A stretch of DNA of 64,000 nt. It comes from Streptomyces sp. GESEQ-4 (GTDB taxonomy: Bacteria; Actinomycetota; Actinomycetes; Streptomycetales; Streptomycetaceae). Positions 44,696 through 52,819 of the stretch are shown here, piece after piece (position 1 is the stretch's first letter; each line of letters starts with the position of its first letter). The position numbers and the translations under genes are program-made. The notes under the pieces were generated by a model. The model worked only from the letters and a program-made list of their open reading frames with translations, searched no databases and was not told where the DNA came from. Location of the stretch: the NCBI RefSeq assembly GCF_017948455.1, contig NZ_JAFFSU010000012.1, forward strand, positions 205,741 through 269,740, given 5' to 3'.

Positions 44696-46381
44696 TTACT
44701 GCGCGGCTGCGCCGCGCGTTGTGGGGGCTCCGCCACCCACACCCCCTGAAGCCGGGCCTCTCGTGGGAGCGAGGGGCCCTTCTTCGATGGCCGCTTCGAT
44801 GTCCGCGGGCGTCAGCCTCCGGTACGCGTCCTCCCCCGCCGGCCGCCACCACACGGGATCGGCGCAGTGGACGCCCTCCTTGCGGAGCCGCGCGCGGTGG
44901 ATCTTGTTCGTCGCCGTGACCGGCATCCGCTGCACGACCCGTACGAACCGGGGCGCCATCTTGGTCCCGAGGTCGGGCTGGGCCGCCAGAAAGCGCGCGA
45001 AGTCGTCGGGCTCAAAGGTCCCGGAGAGCGCCGCCATCACCTGGTCGCCGGTCACCGGGTCCGGCACCGCGTACACGGCGACGGCGTCCGCACCCTCGTA
45101 CCGGGCGAGGATGTTCTCGATCATCGCGGCGGCGAGATTCTCGCTGTCGACGCGGATCCGGTCGTCCGTGCGCCCGGCGAAGTACAGGTACCCGTCGGCG
45201 TCCCGGCAGAAGAGGTCGCCGGTCCAGTACGCCCCGTCCCGCAGCCGTGCCGCGTCCGCCTCCGGGTTGCGCCAGTAGCCCTCGAAGGGATTCGGCCCCC
45301 GGTTCACGAGCTCGCCGATCGCCTCCTCTCCGTTGAGCAGACGCCCCGTGGAGTCGAAGAGAGCCGCCGGGCACTCCTGTCCCGTCTCCGGATCGAGTAC
45401 GACGAGCCCGGGCGTCGCGGGCCCCACCGCCCCCGCCGGTGTCTCCGGCGTCCACTGCACCGCCGCCCCGCCCTCCGACGACCCGTACCCCTCCACCAGC
45501 CGCACCCCGAACCGCCGCTCGAACGCCGCCGCGTCCACCGCCCCCGCCTCCGTGCCGAAGCCGAGCCGCAGTGGGTTGTCGCGGTCGTCGGGCCGTTCCT
45601 CGGTGGCGAGGATGTACTGCACGGCCCGCCCGACATACGTGAAGTAGGTCGCCCCGTAGCGCCGTACATCCGCCAGGAACCCCGACGCCGAGAACCGCCG
45701 CCGCAGCGCCACCCCCGCCCCGGCCGCCAGCGCGGGCGCCCAGTCGGCGATCACCGCGTTGCCGTGGAACATCGGCATGCAGATGTAGTGCACGTCGTCC
45801 CGGCCCACCCCGAAGTGGCCGGCGAGGGAGTGTCCGGCGGCGGCAAGGCGGCCCTGTGTGCAGACGGCTGCCTTGGGGGCGCCGGTCGAGCCGGAGGTGA
45901 AGTACAGCAGGAGACGGTGGGAGGGGGTGGCACGGGTGGAGTCCGGGCGGGCGTCGGCGTAAGGCGCGAGCAGGTCGTCGTACTCCTGGGTGTCGGTGCA
46001 CAGCAGTCGTATGCCGGGCAGGTCGAGGCCCGTAAGGAGGGGCAGGCGCGTGCGGTCGGTGAGGACGATCCGGCAGTCGGTGTGCAGGATGTCGCGGGCG
46101 AGTTCGGGGCCGCGGCGGGTGGGGTTGATCCCGGCGACGGCCGCACCGGCGAGGGCGGCGGCGCCCAACCACAGCGGATACTCCGGGGTGTTGTCGAGCA
46201 GCACCCCGATGTGCGGCTCGGCGTCCGGCGGCAGCAGATCGGCCAGCAGCGCCGCCCGGGCCGCCGCTCCGGCCGCCATCTCGTGGTGGGTGAGCGTCCG
46301 TTCCTCGCACCACAGCCCCGGGCGGTGGTCGCCCCACCCCGCGGCGACGAGTTCCGCGACCGTACGCGCACTGGATTCCAT
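44696..46381 (-). CDS. AMP-forming acyl-CoA synthetase
   Basis: A 561-residue adenylate-forming ligase that activates a carboxylic (probably fatty) acid to its CoA thioester. Motifs: P-loop YFTSGSTGAPKAAVCT, GYGSSEGG, YWTGDLFCRDADGYLYFAGR and a C-terminal lysine in VTATNKIHRARLRKEG. GLFGT-like regions are replaced by HGNAVIADWAPAL, close to very-long-chain acyl-CoA synthetases. A Gly/Pro-rich C-terminal tail of about 25 residues is extra. ATG 46381 lacks a ribosome site and lies near the TGAC-N5-GTCA element, so a short-leader or leaderless mRNA is possible. Confidence 0.88.
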   Translation of the reverse strand: MESSARTVAELVAAGWGDHRPGLWCEERTLTHHEMAAGAAARAALLADLLPPDAEPHIGVLLDNTPEYPLWLGAAALAGAAVAGINPTRRGPELARDILHTDCRIVLTDRTRLPLLTGLDLPGIRLLCTDTQEYDDLLAPYADARPDSTRATPSHRLLLYFTSGSTGAPKAAVCTQGRLAAAGHSLAGHFGVGRDDVHYICMPMFHGNAVIADWAPALAAGAGVALRRRFSASGFLADVRRYGATYFTYVGRAVQYILATEERPDDRDNPLRLGFGTEAGAVDAAAFERRFGVRLVEGYGSSEGGAAVQWTPETPAGAVGPATPGLVVLDPETGQECPAALFDSTGRLLNGEEAIGELVNRGPNPFEGYWRNPEADAARLRDGAYWTGDLFCRDADGYLYFAGRTDDRIRVDSENLAAAMIENILARYEGADAVAVYAVPDPVTGDQVMAALSGTFEPDDFARFLAAQPDLGTKMAPRFVRVVQRMPVTATNKIHRARLRKEGVHCADPVWWRPAGEDAYRRLTPADIEAAIEEGPLAPTRGPASGGVGGGAPTTRGAAAQ

Positions 46382-46397
46382 GGGCGCGCACGGTAAT

Positions 46398-46410
46398 TGA
46401 CATACCGTCA
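46398..46410. promoter_or_regulatory. TGAC-N5-GTCA operator-like dyad before the acyl-CoA synthetase gene
   Basis: tgacataccgtca, read on the minus strand as TGACGGTATGTCA, lies 17 bases upstream of the start codon. TetR-type regulators of lipid degradation in actinomycetes bind comparable short dyads. The responsible regulator is not in the window. Confidence 0.45.
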
Positions 46411-46469
46411 GATGTGGAGCCCTAGGAGAACCCAGGAGGACCAGGAGGACCCGGAAGCGCCCCAGGAAC

Positions 46470-46916
46470 CTAGAACCCGAAGCCTTCCGCCGCCGAGAAG
46501 AACGCGTGGACGATGATCATGAACGCGATACAGAAGGCGATGAAGAAGCCGAGGAACAGCAGCACGCAGCCCGAGCCCGCCGCGAGCTTTCCGCGCGCCG
46601 GGGCGTGGGCCGTGGCGCGTTCGGGGCGGTCCGGCAGGTAGTGCACGGTGACGATGTCGCCTTCCACGGTCGTCGCCGGGCCGTACGCCTCCTCGAACCG
46701 GATGTAACGCCCGTCGCGCGTGGTGAACTCGTAGACGTGATGCTGCGTCGTGGAGTCGTTGCGCGTCGTCGTGAACGCCCGCAGACACCGCGCCTCGGCC
46801 GTGAGCCCGTGGTTCCAGGCGCCGCGAATGTCGCGGGCACGCCGCATCAGCCTCGTCGCGCCGTAGCCCGCAAGGCCGATCATGCACAGCGGAATGACGT
46901 AGAACAGCGCTTCCAT
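46470..46916 (-). CDS. DUF3592 membrane protein
   Basis: A 148-residue protein with an N-terminal membrane span (about 3-20) and a C-terminal one (about 113-140). The middle (VYEFTTRDGRYIRFEEAYGP, VTVHYLPDRPERATAH) is the DUF3592 beta domain, probably outside or at the membrane surface. Function unknown. A perfect 13-bp hairpin lies 26-64 bases upstream of the start. Confidence 0.82.
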   Translation of the reverse strand: MEALFYVIPLCMIGLAGYGATRLMRRARDIRGAWNHGLTAEARCLRAFTTTRNDSTTQHHVYEFTTRDGRYIRFEEAYGPATTVEGDIVTVHYLPDRPERATAHAPARGKLAAGSGCVLLFLGFFIAFCIAFMIIVHAFFSAAEGFGF

Positions 46917-46941
46917 GAGATCCCCCGAGGTCAGGTACGGC

Positions 46942-46980
46942 TTCCCGCACGCCGGAACGGTCTTGATCGGCGTGCGGGAA
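46942..46980 (-). terminator. 13-bp hairpin between LPMO and DUF3592 genes
   Basis: ttcccgcacgccg (46942-46954) and cggcgtgcgggaa (46968-46980) are perfect arms with a 13-base loop. It probably terminates LPMO transcripts but also lies in the leader of the DUF3592 gene. Confidence 0.7.
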
Positions 46981-47019
46981 ACCTACCCGCGGGGGGTGGC
47001 GGATTGACTCAAGGGATGC

Positions 47020-47625
47020 TCAGAACGTGACGTCGGAGCAGGCGTAGAACGCGTTGCTCGTGTCCGCGATGGTCCACACGGCGAGGATGACGTGGTGGCC
47101 GCTCAGGCCGGAGGGCAGCGTGCCGCTGTGGGAGAGGGTCTGCGGCGGGCGCTGGCCGTTGTAGGGGACGGTGAAGAACGGGGTGAGGTTGAGGTCCGAG
47201 CGGGCCAGGTTGTGGTTCTGGTTCCAGCCCGGCTTGGTGACGTAGTACTTGAAGTCGGTCGTGGCGTGCATGGCCGTGAACTGCCAGCGGAACGTGTAGC
47301 TCTGACCACCCGTCACCCTGGTGGTCGGCCAGTTGGCGCCCGACGGCGTCTTCGGGGCGCTGAGCTGGGCGAACTGGCCCAGCCCCGCGTTGCATATCTG
47401 CCCGTCCGCCGGGCCGGACGCCGGGAAGCCCTTCGGGCCCTCGACGCTCTGCGGCTCCCACTGGATGTTGCCGCAGTTGGTGACGGTGCCGTTCTGGCAG
47501 AGCTTCTGCCTGCTGATGGGGAGGTCCGTGTAGCCGTGGCCGCTGGCGCCGCCGGAGGAGAGCACCAGGGCTCCGGTCGTGGCGAGGCCCACCGCGACGG
47601 CGGACAACTTGGTCTTGGTGCGCAT
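47020..47625 (-). CDS. AA10 lytic polysaccharide monooxygenase (chitin-active type, LpmP-like)
   Basis: A 201-residue secreted copper monooxygenase that cleaves crystalline chitin-like glycans oxidatively. A 29-residue signal peptide ends in ASG, leaving His30 as the new N-terminus. The second copper ligand is His120 in TAMHATTDFKYYVT. Motifs PISRQKLCQ and FKYYVTKPGWNQN fit the single-domain chitin-active group. ATG 47625 has aggag upstream. A near-perfect DasR site overlaps the start point. As I recall, its S. lividans counterpart LpmP works with CslA-GlxA to open peptidoglycan for the tip glycan; those genes lie 4 kb away. Confidence 0.92.
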   Translation of the reverse strand: MRTKTKLSAVAVGLATTGALVLSSGGASGHGYTDLPISRQKLCQNGTVTNCGNIQWEPQSVEGPKGFPASGPADGQICNAGLGQFAQLSAPKTPSGANWPTTRVTGGQSYTFRWQFTAMHATTDFKYYVTKPGWNQNHNLARSDLNLTPFFTVPYNGQRPPQTLSHSGTLPSGLSGHHVILAVWTIADTSNAFYACSDVTF

Positions 47626-47666
47626 GCTGCCGCTCCTGGAAAACGTGGGGGAAGTTCAGTGAGCTT

Positions 47667-47715
47667 GCAGGTCTAGACCAAGTCTCAGATTATTGCGGTT
47701 ACTTGAACATGTCCA
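47667..47715 (-). promoter_or_regulatory. LPMO promoter with DasR (dre) operator
   Basis: Minus-strand TGGACA (47715-47710), 17 bases and TAATCT (47692-47687) form a promoter. The sequence cttggtctagacctgc (47682-47667) holds the perfect palindrome GGTCTAGACC, the core of the DasR responsive element, and covers the expected start point. Confidence 0.85.
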
Positions 47716-47746
47716 TACCAATCGAGGAACTCATTCCGGACATGGT

Positions 47747-48868
47747 TCAGGGCCCTGTTTCCGTCCGTCCGGAACAGAACGCCACCGTCAAGTCCTTCAC
47801 CAGCACCTTGCGTTCGTAGTCGTCGAGGTCCACCAGCCCCCGCATCGTCAGCCGCGTCACCGTGTCCTCCACCGAGTCCACGACCGACGTCAGCATGCTC
47901 GCCCGCTGCTGGGCGTCCAGCGCGGCGATCCGGCGGCGGTGCATGGCGGCGGCGACCTCGGGGGCGTACTCGACACGCACCGGACGCACCGAGAACACCT
48001 CCAGGCCGACCGGCGTCGCGTCCGCCGCGACCAGCCGGGTCAGCGCGTCGGTGGCCACGTCCATCGACGGCCGTACGCCGCCCGGCATCTCCACCGGCAC
48101 CCGGGCGAGCGCCGCCTCCACGCACTCGCGCAGATAGGTCTCGTGGTCCTCGACGCCCAGCGTGGCCCGCGCGGTGTCACGCACCCGCCACACCACGAGG
48201 ACGACGACCCGCAGCGAGACCCCGCTGCCCTCGGCCGCGGGCATCGGCTCGCTGCGCCAGTGCCGCAGCCGTACGTCGACCCGGCGGCGCAGCACCAGCG
48301 GGTTGACCCACATCAGGCCGGTCCGCCGCACGGTCCCCCGATAGCGGCCGAACAGCCCGAGCACCCACGCCCGCCCGGTCCGCCCCCGCGCCAGCCCGCC
48401 GAACCCGAACAGACCCAGGGAAACGGCCCCGGCGTACGCCGCCCACTGCGCGGGCCCGAGCCCGGCCCCGCCGGTCCCCGGCAGACCCAGTTCCGCAAGG
48501 ACCGGGGCCGGCAACGCGCCCGCCCACCAAGAGGTGAGGAGAGCTCCGGCCACCCCCGTCCCCCCGGCGAGCACTCCCACCACTCCGGGCAGCACGCGTG
48601 CCGGGCGTTCGGTCAGGGCGGGGTCCACCTCCGGCACCGGGCGGGCCTTCGCCGGGACCGGGCGGCGCAAGCGCGGCTGCTCCCCCGTCCCGTGACGACG
48701 GCCCACGACGGCGGGCTTGAGGGGGACGGACACCGGGTTGGCGTCGTCGCGGAACAGCAGATGGACGGGGATCTCGGTGGTCGCCTCGTTCTGGATCAGC
48801 CGGGCGGGCCGGGGCGCGCTCTCGGCGGGGCCGTCGGACTCGGGCGTGTGGGACGTGGTCGTGGTCAT
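47747..48868 (-). CDS. SPFH/band-7 domain protein
   Basis: A 373-residue membrane-associated protein. A proline-rich cytoplasmic N-terminus of about 90 residues precedes two hydrophobic segments (about 91-110 and 140-158). The SPFH domain follows (GLMWVNPLVLRRRVDVRLRH, GVSLRVVVLVVWRVRD, LTRLVAADATPVGLEVFSVR). Members scaffold membrane microdomains. ATG 48868 has ggagg upstream. Its position between the LPMO and NlpC/P60 genes suggests an envelope role. Confidence 0.85.
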   Translation of the reverse strand: MTTTTSHTPESDGPAESAPRPARLIQNEATTEIPVHLLFRDDANPVSVPLKPAVVGRRHGTGEQPRLRRPVPAKARPVPEVDPALTERPARVLPGVVGVLAGGTGVAGALLTSWWAGALPAPVLAELGLPGTGGAGLGPAQWAAYAGAVSLGLFGFGGLARGRTGRAWVLGLFGRYRGTVRRTGLMWVNPLVLRRRVDVRLRHWRSEPMPAAEGSGVSLRVVVLVVWRVRDTARATLGVEDHETYLRECVEAALARVPVEMPGGVRPSMDVATDALTRLVAADATPVGLEVFSVRPVRVEYAPEVAAAMHRRRIAALDAQQRASMLTSVVDSVEDTVTRLTMRGLVDLDDYERKVLVKDLTVAFCSGRTETGP

Positions 48869-48958
48869 CGGGTGCCTCCAGCCTCCGCGCCAGATGCGTC
48901 AGATGCGTCGATGCTCAGAGTCGATGCTCAGAACGGTGGGATGCGCGGCCTCCTCGCA

Positions 48959-50257
48959 TCACGCGAAGAGCCGCCGCCAGGTCTCCGGCCCCGGATAGCC
49001 GTCCGCCGCGCCGCCCCGCCAGCCCTGGGAGCGCTGGAAGGCCTCGACGCCGCGCCGGTCCGCCTCGCTCCAGCGCGGATCCTGACCGGTCGTGTGGTGC
49101 GTGCCGAAGCCCTTTCTCACCAGCTGCCGGCGGAGCTGGGTGACGTACTCGTTGGCCGCGCCCGGCCGGAACATGGCCCGCCCCGGATAGCCGGGCACCC
49201 CGTGCGAGGCAGGAGCGGCCGGTGCGGCGGCCCCCGTGGTGATGTCCTTGCCCTCACCGGTGACCAGCAGCGCCCAGGTCCGCGGCCCCGGCAGCCCGTC
49301 CGCGTCGTCGCCGGTCCAGCCCTGGGCGCGCTGGAAGGCCCGGGTCGCCCTGCGGTCGGCGTCCGTCCAACGGGGGCCCGGACCCGAGGCGTAGAACCGG
49401 CCGGCGCCGCGTGCGGCGAGCATCCGGCCCAGTTCGGCGACGTGCTTGTTGTGGGCGCCGGGACCGAAGTAGGCCGCTCCCGGGTACGGCCGCGCGGCGG
49501 ACGCGCTCGGCTCGGCGCCCGGGGTTCCCGTCGTGCCTGCCGCGAGCCCCTTGTAGCGGTAGGCGAGATAGCGGTCGGAGTTGTTCCAGTAGGCGTAGGG
49601 GGTGGTCTGCTTGCGGGCGTGCGGGCGGGTGGACTCGTAGGCGATGTAGGAGGTGTGCGTGTGATCGGTCCAGCCGCCGAAGATGACGACGTGTGAGCCG
49701 TTCTGCGGGTTCTCCGGGTTGTGGAACAGCAGCATGTCGCCGGGCAGCAGATCGTCCTTGGACACCCGCACCCCGTACTGGCCGAGGCTGCCCGTCCATT
49801 CGTTGCCCGGCAGCTTCCAGGCCATCGAGACGAAGCCGGAGCAGTCCTGCCGGTATCCGTCGGACCAGAACCGGCTCATGCTGTACGGCACCTTCGCCTC
49901 GACCCATGTCTTGGCCCGCTTGATGATCTCCGCCCGGGTGATCGCGGGCACCACGGTCCCGGGCGCGGGCTTGGGCCGGCCGGCCGCACCGTGCAGCGGG
50001 GCGGGACCGCCCTGCGGACTCGTGGCCTCGTCATCCGGGGGAAGGTCCGGCCGCTGGGCCGCGTGCGGGGCGGCGAGCGCCGGTGCCGCCTGCCCCGCGG
50101 CGAGCGCCGCGGCGGCCACGACCAGCACCCGCCGGGCGGCCGGGTGACGACTTCCGTGACCGGTCGCGGAATGCGGCAGGACCCGCCGCCAGTGAACACA
50201 TCCCGCGCAGTCGCAGTCGCCCGCGGGATCGAATTCCTCGAAGGCCGGAGCCGGCAT
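48959..50257 (-). CDS. NlpC/P60-like hydrolase with two peptidoglycan-binding domains
   Basis: A 432-residue exported protein. A Cys-rich N-terminus (CDCAGC) precedes a hydrophobic segment (about 42-62). A cysteine-peptidase-like domain follows: Cys in YRQDCSGFVSMAW and His in NGSHVVIFGGW. Two C-terminal PG_binding_1 repeats share RWTDADRRATRAFQRAQGW and RWSEADRRGVEAFQRSQGW. It probably binds and trims peptidoglycan. ATG 50257 has aaggga upstream. It lies beside tRNA-Lys and close to the cslA locus. Confidence 0.85.
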   Translation of the reverse strand: MPAPAFEEFDPAGDCDCAGCVHWRRVLPHSATGHGSRHPAARRVLVVAAAALAAGQAAPALAAPHAAQRPDLPPDDEATSPQGGPAPLHGAAGRPKPAPGTVVPAITRAEIIKRAKTWVEAKVPYSMSRFWSDGYRQDCSGFVSMAWKLPGNEWTGSLGQYGVRVSKDDLLPGDMLLFHNPENPQNGSHVVIFGGWTDHTHTSYIAYESTRPHARKQTTPYAYWNNSDRYLAYRYKGLAAGTTGTPGAEPSASAARPYPGAAYFGPGAHNKHVAELGRMLAARGAGRFYASGPGPRWTDADRRATRAFQRAQGWTGDDADGLPGPRTWALLVTGEGKDITTGAAAPAAPASHGVPGYPGRAMFRPGAANEYVTQLRRQLVRKGFGTHHTTGQDPRWSEADRRGVEAFQRSQGWRGGAADGYPGPETWRRLFA

Positions 50258-50444
50258 GCGATTCCCTTCACACTCCAGCTGGAAATGTCCACGTCTGTGC
50301 ATGTTGATCAGTTTCACAACTGTCGTCCGGACGCGCATGTTGACGGTCCGAATGATGTACGGCGGCCAGGGCGGGCCCCGGCCGGCCGGGCGCGGGTGGT
50401 CCGGAGCACCCTCCGGGGTCCGGTAAAGTCGTGCAGGTCAGCAG

Positions 50445-50518
50445 GCGCCGCTAGCTCAGTTGGTTAGAGCAGCTGACTCTTAATCAGCGGGTCCGGGGTT
50501 CGAGTCCCTGGCGGCGCA
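50445..50518 (+). tRNA. tRNA-Lys (anticodon CTT), copy 3
   Basis: Identical to copies 1 and 2, including the nine bases gtcagcagg just upstream shared with copy 1. A TAAAGT -10-like element lies about 22 bases before it. No encoded CCA. Confidence 0.98.
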
Positions 50519-50527
50519 CCGACAGCT

Positions 50528-50554
50528 AGGCCCCTCGCTCCGGCGGGGGGCCTT
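50528..50554 (+). terminator. Terminator of tRNA-Lys copy 3
   Basis: aggcccctcg and the opposing cggggggcctt form a stem around ctccgg, nine bases after the tRNA. Confidence 0.85.
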
Positions 50555-50863
50555 CGCCTTACCCCCCATCTTGCGATCATGCTGGACGCCGTAGAACCCT
50601 GTTTCTGCCAGATGCTGCGGATTCGCGGCAGTTGGGGGGCAAGGAGCCGGTTGCCGGTTTGTCACGGGGAGAGAGGGGCCCCGTTCATGAGGCGATGCCG
50701 AGGGGGGCATCATGCAACCGGAAGGTCGCTGTTTCATGTCTAGAGGTGTGGAAGATGTGGTGACAGCGGTCCACCACTGATACGCCTGTGAAGGTCGAGG
50801 GGGACCGGAGCAGGTGTAAGGAACCGACAAACACGCGCTGACCCGCGTGTGGGGGGATGACTC
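50555..50863 (+). other. Leader and promoter region of cslA
   Basis: About 310 bases without a supported gene. It holds small hairpins: gatgcc/ggcatc (50694-50711) and acacgcg-ctgacc-cgcgtgt (50831-50850). The second ends 13 bases before the cslA start, just upstream of its ribosome site. I could not assign a promoter with confidence. Confidence 0.5.
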
Positions 50864-52819
50864 ATGACGTCGACGCCGACGGGCGCCGAGCAGAACTATG
50901 ACCCGTCACAGACGACCCAGCTCAGGGTCCCGTCGCATCGCACCGGCGCCTTCCGCCGGATAAAGAAGACGCTGCCGAAGTACGACTACGAGCACTACAG
51001 CCGACTGGCGGGTCCCCTCACACAACCCGATCCGAACAAGCCCTACAGAGTGCAGTACCGCTCCTTGATCTCACAGGAGCCGCACCGGCTCAGAGTGGCC
51101 CTGATGCTGGCCGCCGCACCGCTGCTCTCGCTGGTGCTGCTCGCCTGGCTGCTCCAGCCCGTGCACTGGACCGAGCGCGACTACCCGGCGTACGACTTCC
51201 TGCCGACCCTCGACATGGTCATGCTCGTCTCGATCGGCCTGATCGAGTTCTTCCGCTGCATGAACGTGCTGTCGAACGCGCACGCCACGCTGGTCGCCCG
51301 CGACCCCATCCCGGTGGTGCCCGAGACCGGCACGAGAGTCGCCTTCCTGACCTCCTTCGTGCCCGGCAAGGAGCCGCTGGAGATGGTGACGAAGACCCTG
51401 GAGGCGGCCGTCAAGCTGCGCCACCGGGGCCTGCTGCATGTCTGGCTGCTCGACGAGGGCGACGACCCGGCGGTCAAGGAGGTCTGCGCCCGGCTCGGCG
51501 TGCACCACTTCAGCCGCAAGGGCGTCGCCAAGTGGAACCAGGCCAAGGGCCCGCACCGCGCCAAGACCAAGCACGGCAACTACAACGCCTGGCTGGACGC
51601 GTACGGCGACCACTACGACTTCTTCGCCTCCGTCGACACCGACCATGTGCCGCTGCCCAACTACCTGGAGCGGATGCTCGGCTTCTTCCGCGACCCGGAC
51701 GTCGGCTTCGTCATCGGCCCGCAGGTCTACGGCAACTACGACAACTTCGTCACCAAGGCCGCCGAGTCCCAGCAGTTCCTCTTCCACGCCCTGATCCAGC
51801 GCGCCGGCAACCGCTACGGCTCGCCGATGTTCGTGGGCACCTCCAACGCCGTACGCATCAGGGCGCTGAAGCAGATCGGCGGGCTGTACGACTCGATCAC
51901 CGAGGACATGGCGACCGGCTTCGAGATCCACCGGCACAAGAACCCCGTCACGGGCAAGAAGTGGCGCTCGGTCTACACCCCGGACGTGCTGGCGGTCGGT
52001 GAGGGCCCGAGCGCCTGGACGGACTTCTTCACCCAGCAGATGCGCTGGTCGCGCGGGACGTACGAGACGATCCTCAAGCAGTACTGGAAGGGCTTCTACT
52101 CGCTGCCGCCGAGCAAGCTCTTCAACTACACGATGATGATCATCTTCTACCCGATGTCGGCCCTGAACTGGATCCTCGCGGCGATCAGTTGTGCGCTGTT
52201 CCTGGGTCTGGGTGCCTCGGGTGTCAACATCGACCCGACGATATGGCTGATGCTCTACGGCAACGCCTCCGCCCTGCAGATCGGCCTCTACGTCTGGAAC
52301 CGCCGCCACAATGTCTCGCCGCACGAGCCCGAGGGCTCCGGCGGTGTGGCCGGCATGGTGATGTCCGCGCTGTCGGCGCCGCTGTACGCGAAGGCGCTGA
52401 TCGACTCGATGCTGCGCAAGAAGAGCAAGTTCGTGGTCACGCCCAAGGGCGACTCGGCCAGCCCGGACCGCTGGTTCGGGACCTTCCGGTACCACTGGTA
52501 CTTCATCCTGATCTTCGCCGGCTCGATCGCCGCGGGCTTCGTGTACGGCCACTCCCACCCCGCGATGATCATCTGGGCCTGCTTCGCCCTGCTGATCACG
52601 GCGACGCCCATCTTCGCCTGGCGCCACATGATGCGGCAGGAGAAGAAGAAGCCCGCCGCGCCCGACCGGCCCGAGCCGCAGCCGCTGCCGGCGCCGCACG
52701 CCCCGCAGCAGATGCCGAGTTGGGCCGCCACGCAGCAGCAGCCGCAGCCGCCGCAGGGCGGCGGCAACGACCAGACCATGCAGATCGCCCTTGGTGGACT
52801 TGGGGGACGTAAGGAATGA
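50864..52819 (+). CDS. cslA: CslA, cellulose synthase-like GT2 glycosyltransferase
   Basis: A 651-residue membrane glycosyltransferase that makes a beta-glucan at hyphal tips. Two N-terminal spans (about 70-90, 105-125) precede the GT2 domain with the acidic pair FFASVDTDHVPL, the TED motif SITEDMATGFE and the processive signature FFTQQMRWSRG. At least four C-terminal spans follow, then a Pro/Gln-rich tail. ATG 50864 has ggggggatg upstream. It overlaps glxA by four bases. No BcsB or PilZ domain is present; the Streptomyces system uses GlxA instead. Confidence 0.95.
   Translation: MTSTPTGAEQNYDPSQTTQLRVPSHRTGAFRRIKKTLPKYDYEHYSRLAGPLTQPDPNKPYRVQYRSLISQEPHRLRVALMLAAAPLLSLVLLAWLLQPVHWTERDYPAYDFLPTLDMVMLVSIGLIEFFRCMNVLSNAHATLVARDPIPVVPETGTRVAFLTSFVPGKEPLEMVTKTLEAAVKLRHRGLLHVWLLDEGDDPAVKEVCARLGVHHFSRKGVAKWNQAKGPHRAKTKHGNYNAWLDAYGDHYDFFASVDTDHVPLPNYLERMLGFFRDPDVGFVIGPQVYGNYDNFVTKAAESQQFLFHALIQRAGNRYGSPMFVGTSNAVRIRALKQIGGLYDSITEDMATGFEIHRHKNPVTGKKWRSVYTPDVLAVGEGPSAWTDFFTQQMRWSRGTYETILKQYWKGFYSLPPSKLFNYTMMIIFYPMSALNWILAAISCALFLGLGASGVNIDPTIWLMLYGNASALQIGLYVWNRRHNVSPHEPEGSGGVAGMVMSALSAPLYAKALIDSMLRKKSKFVVTPKGDSASPDRWFGTFRYHWYFILIFAGSIAAGFVYGHSHPAMIIWACFALLITATPIFAWRHMMRQEKKKPAAPDRPEPQPLPAPHAPQQMPSWAATQQQPQPPQGGGNDQTMQIALGGLGGRKE

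Noticed and set aside
49026..49039. TGGGAGCGCTGGAA as a third CebR operator
   Set aside because: Only 11 of 14 matches and it lies in the coding sequence of a peptidoglycan-binding repeat far from sugar genes; codon usage explains it.
28477..50518. tRNA-Lys genes as prophage or island attachment sites
   Set aside because: No integrase, excisionase, foreign base composition or duplicated tRNA 3' end is present; all three copies are complete.
50480..50830. Minus-strand open frame over tRNA-Lys copy 3 and the cslA leader
   Set aside because: It is antisense to a tRNA and its terminator and has no start signal.
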